Part shown: in pieces, positions 34,391-45,388 of the stretch | Layout: each line of letters starts with the position of its first letter | How positions within the stretch are numbered: position 1 is the first letter of the stretch | Assembly: GCF_018446385.1 (NCBI RefSeq) | Contig: NC_056002.1 | Coordinates: forward strand, 27,824,636 to 27,888,635 | Reading direction: 5' to 3' | DNA from: Zingiber officinale | Lineage: Eukaryota; Streptophyta; Magnoliopsida; Zingiberales; Zingiberaceae | DNA: 64,000 nt | Position numbers and translations under genes: made by a program | The notes under the pieces: generated by a model | What the model saw: the letters and a program-made list of their open reading frames with translations, nothing else | What the model was told of the DNA's origin: nothing | Databases searched by the model: none

Positions 34391-37300
34391 TCATACTCGA
34401 TAGGGCCGTAGGTAGTTAGCACTCCAAGGTCAGTCTAGATTCCTTCCTTGAGCATCCTGCAAATAATAGGCCCCTGATGCCAGTTTTTTGATGACTTTGT
34501 ATGGTCCGTCCCATTGTGGCGCCAGCTTTGTCACTTCCCCTAAGGGCTTCATCTTCTTCCATACTAGGTCTCCTTCTCCGAAGAAACAAGGGATCACCCT
34601 TCTGTTATAGTTCTGTCTCATCCTCTGTCTATAGGCTTCCAGCCTGGCAGCTGTTTGCTCGCGGATTTCGCTGATGAAATCCAGTTCGGCCAGCCGCCGC
34701 TCTGTGTTTTCTTGGTCGTACACCATTCTTCTCACGGATGGTATCCCGACCTCCAGAGGTACTACTGCTTCATTACCATACACTAAATGGAAAGGTGTCA
34801 GACCTGTACTCTCTCGGGGTGTCGTACGGTAGGCCCATAAAATGCTCGGCAGCTCGTCCACCCAACTGCCTCCTGTGTGATCCAGCTTGACCTTGAGCCC
34901 TCGCATTATTTCTCGATTGACCACCTCTGTCTGGCCATTACTCTGAGGATGCACCACCGAAGTAAAGGCCTGAGTTATGCCGAACCCCTTGCACCAATTA
35001 TGTATCTTGCGTCCTTGAAATTGTCAGCTTTTGTCCGACACCAATTTGTGAGACAAGCCGTATCTGCAAAAGATGTTCTTCCATAAGAACTGGATCACCG
35101 CATCTTCAATGATTTTGGCCAGAGCTTCTGCTTCCACCCACTTGGAGAAGTAATCTACCGCCACCAGCAAGAAACGTCTTTGCCCTGTAGCCATCGGGAA
35201 AGGTCCCACGATATCCATGCCCCATTGGTCAAATGGGCAAGACACTATAGAAGTCCTCAGCAACTCTGTGGGTCGGTGCGTCAGGTTCTGATACCTCTAG
35301 CACGACAAACAAGTATTCACCAGCTTCTGTGCGTCCTTCTGCAGGGTAGGCCAGAAATACCCGGCCAATAGCACTTTTCGGGCCAGCGTCCTTCCACCTG
35401 CGTGGTTGCCACAGCATCCCAAATGTATCTCCCGCAAGGTCTGATCCGCTTCTTCCATATTCAAGCACTTGAGCAGAGGTCTGGAGAAAGACTTTTTGTA
35501 CCACTGATCTCCGATCATAACATAAGAATGGGCATGTCTCCTGAGCATACGCGCCTCTTCTAAGTTGGTGGGTACAACTCCTTGTTGGAGGAAGCTTATT
35601 ATGGGTGTCCTCCAATCAATTACTTCTTCCAGGTTATTTTGTAGATCTATCTGAGCTACAAGGAAGGTCTGTGCTATAGATCTGTCAAACGTCCAAGTGG
35701 TCAGGGAGCTGGCCATTTTAGCTAACTCATCCGCTCTTTCATTTTCAGCCCTGGGAATCTTAGTGACTGTGACCTCTTTAAAATCTTTCCTCATCTTCTC
35801 ATAGGCTTCCTTGTAAACTTGCATCTTTTCGTTGTTTGCTTCAAAATGTCCGGTCACCTGCTGAGTTACTAGCTGCGAATCCGAGTATATTACGACTCGG
35901 CTTGCCCCCACATGCTGAGCTGCTTGAAACCTGCTAATAGAGCTTCATACTCTGCCTCATTGTTTGTATCTCTGAAATTACAGCCAGTTGCATAATGTCT
36001 CCCTGCGGAGATATTAGAAGTGCACCTACACCACTTCCCCGCTAGGTAGCTGATCCGTCTACATAAATTTTCCAGACCTCCTCCGAGTTTGCTTAATAAA
36101 CTTTTGTCAAGAAATCCGCCAGAGCCTGTGCTTTGATTGCGGTTCGGGGCTGATATTGTATATCATATTCCCCTAGCTCGGTTGCCCATTTGGTAAGCCG
36201 ACCTGCTACCTCCACCTTGGTGAGAGCTCGACCCATTGTACTATTTGTCAGGACGGTGATGGGATGCGCCAAAAAATACGGTCGGAGGCGCCGAGCCATG
36301 AGAACAAGTCCGTAAACCAACTTTTCCAGGGCCAAATACCGAGACTCAGCCCCCTTCAATAGATGGCTGAAAAAATACACTGGCCGTTGTACATTGTCCT
36401 GCTCTTTAACCAGCACGGCCCCCACGGCCTCGGGGGTGGCTGACAAGTAGACCCAAAGGGGCTCTCCCACAACAGGCTTGAACAGCGATGGCAAGGACTC
36501 CAGGTATTGCTTTAGCTCCTCAAAGGCTTGTGTGCATTCTTACGTCCATTGAAACTTGGCCGCTTTCCTGAGCACTTTGAAGAAGGGCGCCGCTCGATCT
36601 GCAGATCTGGAGATGAATCGGGATAGTGCTGTTATCCTGCCGACCAACTTCTGCGTTTCCTTCAGATTCTGAGGGATCTGCATGTCTCGAAGTGCTTGAA
36701 CCTTCTCAGGGTTGGCTTCTATCCCTCGTTCAGTCACCAGATACCCCAAAAACTTCCCTCCTTTGGCCCCGAACAAGCATTTCAGGGGATTCAGCTTTAC
36801 CCCATATTGCCTCAGAGTCCCACAGGTTTCTTCTACATCTTTTATTAGACTGGACGCCAGGGGGGACTTGATCAGGATGTCATCAACATAGACCTCTACG
36901 TTCCGCCCGATCTGACTCCGAAAGACTTTGTCCATCATTCTTTGGTAGGTAGCCCCAGCATTTCTGAGTCCAAATGGCATGACCGTATAGCAAAAAGTAC
37001 CGTCGGCCGTTATGAAGCTGACTTTCTCCTGATCCTCCCTAGCCAAGGGTATCTGATGATACCCTTGATAAGCGTCCATCATACATATCCTTTCACAGCC
37101 AGCAGTTGAATCCACCACCTGATCGATCCGCGGGAGAGGATAACAGTCTTTGGGGGTGGCTTTGTTGAGGTCACGAAAGTCTATGCACACCCTCCACTTG
37201 TTGTTAGGCTTTTTTACCAATACAACGTTGGAGAGCCAGGACGGGAATTGCACCTCTCGAACATGTCCTGCCTTCCTAATCTGATCCACTTCAGCTCGGA

Positions 37301-39608
37301 TAATCTTATTTTGGTCGGCAGAGAAGTTTCTCTTCTTCTGCTTGACTGGCTTGACCTCGGGTATAATATGCAGCTTGTGCTCAGCTACCTCTGGTTTGAC
37401 CCCGGGCAGCTCTTCCGGTGATCAAGCAAAAACGTCCCTATTGCGGATCAGACACTGTATCAGCTCCGACTTAAGCTCCGGTGGTAAGTCACTGGCAATG
37501 CGGGTGATGCTCTCTGCTATATCAGCATGCAACCGAATTTCTTCCCAAGGGATAGGCTCCTCGGCAATAGGCAGGGGCTCCTCTTGGATAGCGTGCACTC
37601 CCCCATCTTGCGTCCTCCGGCTCTTGCGCGCCTCCACCCGGACCATATCAATGTAGCAGCTGCGGGACACCTTCTGCTCTCCCTTGACTTCCCTGACCTG
37701 CTCGCCGACCGGAAACTTGATCTTTTGGTGAAAAGTGGAGACTGCAGCCCGGAACTCATGCAGAGCTGGCCTTCCCAGGATGACGTTGTAGGAGGAAGGT
37801 GAATCCACTACTATAAAGGTACTCCTCCGGGTGCGCACCAGTGGCTCAGTGCCCATGGAGATGGCCAGCTTGATCTGACCCATGGGCTTGACTTCATTGC
37901 CTGTGAACCCGTACAAAGAAGTGGTTACGGGTTGGAGCTCAGCGGCGTCAATCTACATCTACTCGAACGCAGCTCTGAATAAAATGTTGACCGAGTTCCC
38001 GGTATCCACAAAGACCCGAGGCACTCGGCTGTTAGCGATAACGGCCTTGATTATGAGGGCGTCGTCGTGGGGCAGTTCCAGACCCTCCAAATCTTGTGGC
38101 CCAAAGCTAATGACAGGGCCAGACGCCTGCTCGTGGCTGCACCCCACAGCTCCCACATACAATTGCCGACCGTGTGACTTACGGGCTCTGCCTGAGTCCC
38201 CGTCAGTGGGCCCTCCTGAAATCATACCAATCTCTCGCACGGCGGCGTTGCCCCGGTTCTCCAATTCTCCGGCATCTCTTCGGTCTTCCCTGAGGCCAGC
38301 TTGGTTAGATGGGCCAGCTAGGTCGGGTCGGGTCTAACGAGCACGTCCAGCCGTGGCCCGTTCTTCCTCCATTCTCTGTATTTGGGGCGCTAACTCCGGG
38401 GGGGGGGGGGGGGGCAGACCCTGCTCGGTGGCTCGCTTGGAATCACGAGCGAATTGGAAGCAGTTGCTGAGATCGTGCGTCCTGGACCGATGGTAGGTGC
38501 AATATAGTGCCCTCCTTGGTCCAGGCCTGGGCGCTTGTATGGCAGCTACTCGTGGGGCTGGTCTGACTCCCTGAGCGGGCTGAGGGGCAGGCCTGGGTTG
38601 AACACGCTGAAAGGGCTGAGCTGGTTGGGGTGCTCTCCTTTCAGGTTGGTTGCCAGGAGTCACCGTCTTTTCAGCCTTCCGCCTAGCGGCCTGAGCTTTC
38701 TCCACCTTGATGTAGCAAGAAGCTTTCTCCACCATATCTTCAAAACTCCGGGCAGGGTTTTTGATGAGGTCCCTGAAGAATTCCCCTTCTCACAATCCGT
38801 GGGAGAAGGCGCTCATCAATATTTCTGAGGTGGCGGAGGGGACGTCATTGGCCACCTGGCTGAACCGGTTGATGTAGTTTCGCAGAGGCTCGGTCGGCTC
38901 CTGTTTAAGAGCGAAAAGGCAGTGATCGATTTTTTGATACTTACGACTACTGGCAAAACGGCGTAGGAAGGCCGTTTTGAAATCCATGAAGCGATTGATG
39001 GACTCTGGGGGCAATCCATCGAACCACTTCTGCGCCGATCCGGATAGGGTGTGTAGGAATACTCGGCATTTGACAGCATCGCTGTATTGATACAAGATAG
39101 CCGCATTCTTGAACTTCCGCAGATGCTCTTCCGGGTCCTTGCTTCCATCATATTCTCCGATGTTTGGGGCTCGATAACCCCTGGGCAGGCTTTCCCTCAG
39201 GATCTGAGCCGAGAAGGGTACCTTGTCATCCGGATCTTCAGGCAGATCTCTGGCGGAGGCTATAGCTTTCCCTTTTCCTGCCTCCCGGGGTGGATGTAGA
39301 GAGCTCTCCGCCACCGACGCCGGCGGCTCTTCTTTCTTCAGACTATGCTCGCGAGGTCCGGGTGGCTGATAGTTACGGCGAGGCTCTCGGAATGAAGTAC
39401 GAGGGAGTTCTTCCTGCTGCTTCCTCTTTGAGCCCCTATCGGAGGCAGGAGCTGGTTCTTTAGACGCTTCGAGCGCCGGGCGAGGTCGTGAAACTGTTCC
39501 TTGTTTTTCAGAGGCGGCTTGCTTCCTGACCTCCTTGAAGAGCTCGTACTCCCCTGCGGTCATAGTAACATTAATCCTCCGGCTGGAACTTCGACCGGAG
39601 TCCTCCAT
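34391..39608 (-). pseudogene. Gypsy element 2 gag-pol polyprotein (many stops)
   Basis: The ATG at 39608 follows the primer-binding region. In order: gag (39608-38790, WFDGLPPESINRFMDF), a Pro-rich stretch and a knuckle-like YCTYHRSRTHDLSNC; protease with FVDTGNSVNILF (near 38000); RT (37289-36540) with MDAYQGYHQIPLAREDQEK and intact YVDDILIKS; RNase H (36494-36093, VYFFSHLLKGAESRYLALEK, then a second part to about 35720); integrase with an HHCC zinc region, WGMDIVGPFP, NGQTEVVNREIMRG and a C-terminal DLVWKKMKPLG. Stops break it at 38790, 38334, 37959, 37953, 37422, 36540, 36093, 36042, 35297, 35024 and 34430, with a frameshift near 35920. Most of the frame is otherwise preserved, so decay is by point mutation. 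Dead as a protein source. Confidence 0.9.
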
Positions 39609-39638
39609 CTTCACGCTTCGGATCAGGCTGTTGTGTTT

Positions 39639-39654
39639 CCCACAGACGGCGCCA
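39639..39654 (-). promoter_or_regulatory. Element 2 primer-binding region
   Basis: On the minus strand TGGCGCCGTCTGTGGG starts a few bases after the LTR end. TTTGGCGCCGTCTGTGGG is a common plant Ty3/gypsy sequence at this position. The tRNA that primes it is not assigned here. Confidence 0.75.
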
Positions 39655-39658
39655 AATT

Positions 39659-40640
39659 TGATCCTGTCCGAAAGCTGAGTCAGACGGAGGCTGGTCGCGA
39701 CGGCCTGGTTGTTGACGGAAAGTCGTGGGCGATTCGGCTCCCACGGGCGGCTGATGGTGCTGCAGGACCCTACACACACTCAGACGATCTCCCCTTCACG
39801 TTAGAGACCAGAACCCAGGGAAAAAGTCTCCGGATCAAGTCCTCCGACGCTCAAGTCAGGTCCTTTTTCCCCAGAAAAAGCAAAGAGACCGAAAATGAAA
39901 AGTTTGTGGAAAAAGTGACCAGAGAGCGCGTACCCGCGTACGAGGAAATCCTCCTCTTCTATGCACCCGCCTCGCTTCTAGAACCTGCAACATTCTCAGA
40001 AAACGTTAGACGCTAGGCTTTGTCGTGTAGTCCTGGACACCTGTCGTGCTGCTATTGGTTGTGAAAGCATCTTCTTGTTTAGGAACCTCCGCCTTTACAC
40101 CTGGGTTTTGTCTTGTAGTGAAGGACACCTGTCAGGCTATCATTGGTCATGAGAGCATCTTTTCCTTTAGAAACCTCCGCCTTCGCACGTCTCACTGGTA
40201 TGTAATGATTACCCTTGATGGACAATTGTGATCCTTCAACTCCTGCACAGCTTGGCTCATCCTATTTATCGCGGTCGGCATCTACCTCACACTCCTCGAC
40301 CAGCTCTCGCCTTTATGCGTTACTTGTTAGTCGGGCTAACCCTGAACAGCCCTGTCGATCACGGTCTGTATTCTGTACTCTGTATTTGCTGGCCCTCGAC
40401 TGTAAGCCCGTAGATCGGGCTGTCTTTACACAGCCCTGCCGCTTCCGACCTTTTATTTTTTCCTGTCCCTCGATCATAGGCCTGCAGCTCGAGCTGCCTC
40501 TACCCAGCTCTGCCGATCCCGACCTGTACCCCATGTTCCGCCTGCCGGCCTCCTTTGTTTTCCCACGGCCTCGCCTGTTTGAACAACAAGTCTGCCTGAC
40601 CTCTGCCTATTCCATAGGCTAGCTTTTGACTGCCTAGTCA
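39659..40640 (-). repeat. Element 2 LTR, right copy (5' LTR in element orientation)
   Basis: 982 bp from TGATCCTGTCC to CCTAGTCA, matching the left copy. Similarity stops at 40640, where a GC hairpin and an AT microsatellite begin. If the left LTR really extends beyond 25083, this copy is truncated here. Confidence 0.85.
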
Positions 40641-40650
40641 ATTCCAATGT

Positions 40651-40676
40651 GGGAGGCGCCTCCTTGAGGCGCCCTC

Positions 40677-40753
<77 letters not shown>
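40651..40753. repeat. GC hairpin followed by (AT)n microsatellite
   Basis: GGGAGGCGCC at 40651 pairs with GGCGCCCTCCC at 40668-40678 (one bulged base). Directly after it runs a pure AT dinucleotide tract at 40679-40753, about 37 repeats. Confidence 0.9.
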
Positions 40754-40758
<5 letters not shown>

Positions 40759-40789
40759 TTTTTTATTTTTCTAATTATTAATTTTATAT

Positions 40790-41290
40790 TATAAAATTGG
40801 TAGGATAGTGGATCATGATCTCGAATTCATCTGCAAGCTTTGATTTAGGGTACTCGGCTACGGTGGAAATAGTTTGACACACGGCCGGTGGCCCACGGAC
40901 AGTGTCAGGCAGTCCCAGTGTGAGTTGGGTACAATTATTGGGTGGCGCTTGGACAGAGAGAGCAGCAGCTGTCAGCAGCTAGCGCGGCCTGGCGATCGAT
41001 CCCAGCGGTGCGATTCGCTCTCTGCCAAGCTCTGACAGCTGCGCCGCAAGCAACCAGAAAGGCTCACGGGAACCGGCCTGCCCTGCCTCGCCTTGGGTCA
41101 ATCATTGAGCCCGCGTCACATGCCAGCCCAGCTGGACATTTTTAGCCCCATCCCTGCCAATTCCCTCCCTCCACACGCTGGCGCAGGACCGGTGCCTCTC
41201 CATGCAAACTGCCAATTAACTGCGCGACACAACCTAGCTGATGTACAGCAGCCTCATGGGCTGCTCAGTATACATATATAATCTCGTATC
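40790..41290. other. GC-rich unique-looking segment, no gene recognised
   Basis: It contrasts sharply with the AT-rich DNA on both sides. It contains CAGCAGCTGTCAGCAGCTAG near 40963 and ends with TATACATATATAATCTCG (41270-41287), which could be a core promoter. No plausible coding frame follows. It could be a displaced promoter or first-exon region, or the edge of a decayed gene. Confidence 0.3.
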
Positions 41291-43500
41291 TTCCGTCTTC
41301 TATTACATTATTATTATTTATATATATATTTTTAAAAAATATTATTACTAATTAAATCCCTTTTTATTTTTTTAGTTTACATTATGTATCCCAGTTAATT
41401 AATTATGGATAATCGATATGGTATCATGGAAATTATGCAATCTATATTAAACAACTCACAAATACAACAACGTATAGTGGCCCTAAGGATAGAATATGAT
41501 CAATAGTTAAGGTAACATGATGATTAAAAGTTAAAAAGAGATGGTAGTTAAGGTCGCGGGGAATAATTGTCCTAACGGATTTGTCCCTCAAATCAGGTTT
41601 AGTCATTTTTTATGGATATGACTCTTAGTTTACTCCTTGTCAGTTCTAGCATCGATCGAGCTCTTATGACTCAATTTTCTATATCTAATGAGTATGACTC
41701 CCAGTTTACTTATAGTTGGTCTTAGTATCGGTTAAGCCTCCAGAGGTGTTGTGCACAAATTCATGGGTATCATCTTCGACTGTCTCCCCCGTTCCATCAG
41801 AAGGCCTAAAGCCTGCGACATATCTTTAGGTCTGGGACGCAAGTCCTCTCTCCGTCAATATTTTTATCCTTTTCATCATTCTCCATTTGACTCAGTTTCC
41901 GAACGAAATCCATATATGTCAATTGATCATGTATTTCATGACATCTATGCAACAAATATTAAGTAACTCACTGCACCACGGTTCAATCTTCTAATGAAAA
42001 AATTTATATTAGGTGGTCATGAGCTGAATATTCATGGCTGGAAAAAGTCTACGAGTAAGTTTATCTTCACAAGCAGAGTAATGATGACTTACTATAGCAT
42101 TTTTATGATTTACTCTGGAAGATCGGCGGAAAACATCTATATATGTGACTAAATTAGTCATTTCAGGAATTAATTGTATTGTAAAATTTCGACACCTAGA
42201 TTATAAAATGATGGAGACCTCAAATCACGAACGAATGAATGTAGGATATATGTACTTGGAGAATCGGATGGAGACCTCATTATAAAAGGATTAATAGGGT
42301 AAGTTTTAAATATGACTATAAATGCCGACTTCATCAGTGAACTTACATAAGTTTCGGCCATTGTTGAATCAATAATACATAAGATTCATTTTTTTTTTAA
42401 AAAAAAATTATTTTATTATTTTATTATTTATTTGTAGTTAGCACTAGATATTCCATTTACGTCGACTAAACGGACTCGGTTCTATATAAATTTTTCATGG
42501 ACTACTAAAATAAATCGAGAAGCGTTCGCAGCGAGCGACTAATCGACCTATCATTCTTAGGTCAACTATTAGTTAAAAAATTTGTATGTTGATTCGTTGA
42601 GACTGAGACACTATCTTTAAATATCTAAAATTTTAAAAAGACATCTTACCATTTCACTATTACCTCCATGAATAAGATCCAATTTAAAGCCATGTATAAA
42701 TGTTAGTTAAATATTAATTGTCTCTCATCTTTGTGATTTTACATGAAAAGACGATTTGCTCATCCTTAGTGCCCTCGTAAATCCGTCTCTAAGTCAACAC
42801 AGAGAAAGTAAATTACGGATGACTAATAACCATTGGTGCTAGTGGCCAAGGTATAAATAAAGACATACTTAAACGTGCTGAATTTCGATCTCAAAATCTC
42901 ATGTGACAATATCTTATATTTCAATCACCATATCGCTCCGAGAGACCTCATCATTGTGATTTTAAGAACAAGATATTAATGGAATGATGGACAAATATGT
43001 GGGTCCATATGTTGATAATATGATTTTCGCCATGAAAATTTATATAATATGTTACTTAATTAGTGTCCACAGGGGTGTTGTTATGCAATTTACTTAATTG
43101 AGTAAAATCTACTAAACAACCCTTCAACGGGGTCTAGAATTATTTTTTTTTTATAATAAAATAGCGATTCTATAATATTTAAATCAATTTATGAGAAAGT
43201 ATTATGGACCTAAATATAAATATGACTGATACGAAGATTTATTTATATTTTTTTTATTAACAACGTGTATAAATAATGGATATCGTCGAGATAATTAATC
43301 TAATAACGATCCTATAATTTAATAATTATCTCCCGTTAGTTATTATATATTAATTAATGAAAAGTAATTTCATTATCACAAGCCTAAGTTAAATGATAAA
43401 TCTAACATGCACAAATGGACAATAATGTAATTTTCAAGTGGGCCGGGGCTAATGTGCATAATGGAGATCTTTCGTATTGATGTAGTTTTCATGCATGTGA
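41291..43500. other. AT-rich intergenic DNA
   Basis: No recognised gene or element. It contains short frames without features, poly-T/A tracts near 42390, and sequence with no internal repetition that I could see. Confidence 0.5.
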
Positions 43501-43530
43501 GCTGCCCTAATTCTTCCGCCGTATCTTCCC

Positions 43531-43537
43531 TATAAAA
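43531..43537 (+). promoter_or_regulatory. TATA box of the proline-rich protein gene
   Basis: TATAAAA lies 89 bases upstream of the ATG, in the context TTCCCTATAAAAGGGCTC. The distance fits a short plant 5' UTR. Confidence 0.75.
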
Positions 43538-43619
43538 GGGCTCTCCGGCGAACAGCAAGCCGGCGACTTCAAGATTTGCAGCGAGCTCATCTCTTCTGCT
43601 AGAACCGCAGCCAATTACG

Positions 43620-44273
43620 ATGCGCTCCATGGCCATGGTCGCAGCTCTTGCGCTCGTAGCGTTTCTCGCCGTTTGCTCTGCTGATCCTGTGAACATCGCC
43701 TGCGGCTCCTGCCCGTCCCCTAGGACACCTAGGACTCCCGGGACTCCCGTCACCGTGCCTCCTGTCCACTTGCCTCCTATTATTGTGCCGCTGCCGCCGG
43801 TCACCGTTCCACCCGTGCTAACGCCGCCGGTCACCGTTCCACCCGTGCTAACGCCGCCAGTCACGGTGCCCCCCGTAACAGTGCCGCCCGTCGTCAGGGT
43901 GCCCCCGGTAACAGTGCCGCCCGTCACAGGACTGCCGCCCGTCGTCACGGTGCCCCCGGTAACCGGAGGTTCGCCGCCGACATCTAGGCAGGGCGGGTGC
44001 CCGTCGCCCCCAGCGACCACCGGAAGCAGCACATGCCCCATGCTGAAGCTGGGCGTTTGCCTCGACGTACTCGGCGAGACGATCCAGATCGGAGATCCCG
44101 CCGTGGAATGCTGCGCCCCTCTGGACGGCCTCACCGGCGTCGACGCCGCCCTCTGCCTCTGCACCACCATCACGGCCAAAATGCTCAACATGAACATCGT
44201 CCTCCCCGTCGCTCTCCAATTCCTCGCAAACACCTGCGGCAAGTCCATTCCTCCGGGCTACACCTGCCCTTAA
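43620..44273 (+). CDS. Hybrid proline-rich protein (8-cysteine motif, secreted)
   Basis: A single-exon 217-residue protein of the plant HyPRP class, cell-wall or membrane-associated proteins of the lipid-transfer/seed-hydrophobic superfamily. Residues 1-21 are a signal peptide (hydrophobic run AALALVAFLAVCSA). Residues about 35-125 form a low-complexity linker of Val-Pro-Pro-Val units (TVPPV, LTPPV). The C-terminus (139-216) has the eight-cysteine pattern C...C...CC...CxC...C...C: TCPMLKLGVC, ECCAPL, LCLCTT, then ANTCG and YTCP at the end. Two more Cys precede the linker (ACGSC). TATA box at 43531. The long minus-strand frame opposite (43376-44248) is an antisense by-product of the GC-rich repeats. 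Function of this copy is unknown; the family is linked to wall structure, development and stress. Confidence 0.93.
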   Translation: MRSMAMVAALALVAFLAVCSADPVNIACGSCPSPRTPRTPGTPVTVPPVHLPPIIVPLPPVTVPPVLTPPVTVPPVLTPPVTVPPVTVPPVVRVPPVTVPPVTGLPPVVTVPPVTGGSPPTSRQGGCPSPPATTGSSTCPMLKLGVCLDVLGETIQIGDPAVECCAPLDGLTGVDAALCLCTTITAKMLNMNIVLPVALQFLANTCGKSIPPGYTCP

Positions 44274-44305
44274 TCAACTCCATGCCTCGCGGTAAGCATG
44301 CACAT

Positions 44306-44337
<32 letters not shown>

Positions 44338-45388
44338 GTTCATATTTTAATGACTGACAGGGAATTAAATGCATGTTTTTTTGAAGGCACTTCTCTTCGA
44401 AAGATCATTGTGTGTGATTGCCAGTGCAAGTGGTGGATTGTTTTTCAGTTTATTCGATCAGTACTGCTGCTGACAGTAGTCGAGACATGAAAGCGTATGC
44501 CCAAGTCACTGAAGTGTCTATTTAATTTTTCAGATGTTGTACAATTAATTAATGTAACTTGCTTGGTGTGTCATGTGAAAGCCTGCAGCTTTGTGTTTTC
44601 TTTGCATTGCCCTAATTAAAACTGTCTAGTTCTTCTTCCGAGTGTGGTGTGAGACCCTCCCTGCGTTCGTTGCGTGTTGTTCGCTTGGCTTTCATTTCGG
44701 GTTTAGCGGTTTGGTTGAGCTAGTTAATTCAAATAAACCCCATCAGGGTTAGGGATCTACCCTGTCAAACCCTATTTTATGTCCACGGATCGGAGGGTCC
44801 CCATATCATCCATTTAAGTTTAGTTTATAATATTATTTTATGTATAATACTACTATTTTGATTTTATTTTTCACTTTAATATCTATAAATGTGTCGTGTG
44901 TGTGTATTCACAGCGTTTATAAAATATTTTTAAAAATTATTTTAGATTTGTTAATTTTTATACCTTATTTTAAAATTTTAATTTTAAAGTGTGCAAACTT
45001 CAAATGGAAATTAATTTAAATGAAAATTCTAAAATAAAAATAATATAAAAAAATATTATATATATATATATATATATAATTTTTTTTTTTTATTTTTACG
45101 CTTAATACTATAATACGATTATTAATTTGTCGCATCAAAGCATGGTGCGTGGGTCCCTTCGAGTGTTTTCCTCCAGAATTTTATTTTGAAGATGGCACGG
45201 CGCTGCGAGGGTTCGGCGACGGACGCCATGGCCACGGTGTCCGGCCCAACCGATCGCGCAAATGCCATGGGCCAGTTCGGCGCGTTGCGTGCGTGACACG
45301 GCAACGGGTAGCGGATTTGATCTGTCGAGTTGGGATTCAAACTGCGTTTGGGAGGAAGCTGGCCGTGTAGTTCAGCTACGCGACGACC
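44274..45388. other. Intergenic: 3' end of HyPRP gene and RING gene promoter
   Basis: The HyPRP 3' UTR probably runs to about 44640 and contains a TA microsatellite (about 44317-44337). An AT-rich tract with another TA run follows (45057-45079). From about 45140 the DNA becomes GC-rich up to the RING start codon, presumably 5' UTR and promoter; no clear TATA box seen. Confidence 0.45.

Larger units (their letters stand above)
24016..40640 (-). mobile_element. Ty3/gypsy element 2 (Tat-type, ~16.6 kb) with antisense genes
   Basis: Two LTR copies (24016-25083 and 39659-40640) bracket a minus-strand gag-pol (39608-34391) and a long 3' region (34390-25084) carrying + strand genes. RT precedes integrase, as in Ty3/gypsy. 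Antisense genes between pol and the 3' LTR are known in some Tat-lineage elements such as Grande and RIRE2. The LTRs look roughly 95% or more alike apart from one ~90-bp length difference. The 5-bp flanks (TATAT left, ATTCC right) do not match, and the 3' LTR has no clear polypurine tract beside it. One end may therefore be truncated or the LTR limits slightly off. Confidence 0.85.

Noticed and set aside
39501-40016. 171-codon + strand frame across the LTR of element 2
   Set aside because: It spans the gag start, primer-binding site and LTR on the wrong strand. A shorter version recurs in the other LTR simply because the LTRs are copies.
43376-44248. 290-codon minus-strand frame with Gly-Gly-Thr-Val repeats
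   Set aside because: It is the antisense of the Val-Pro-Pro repeats in the proline-rich protein gene and has no signal peptide or domain of its own.
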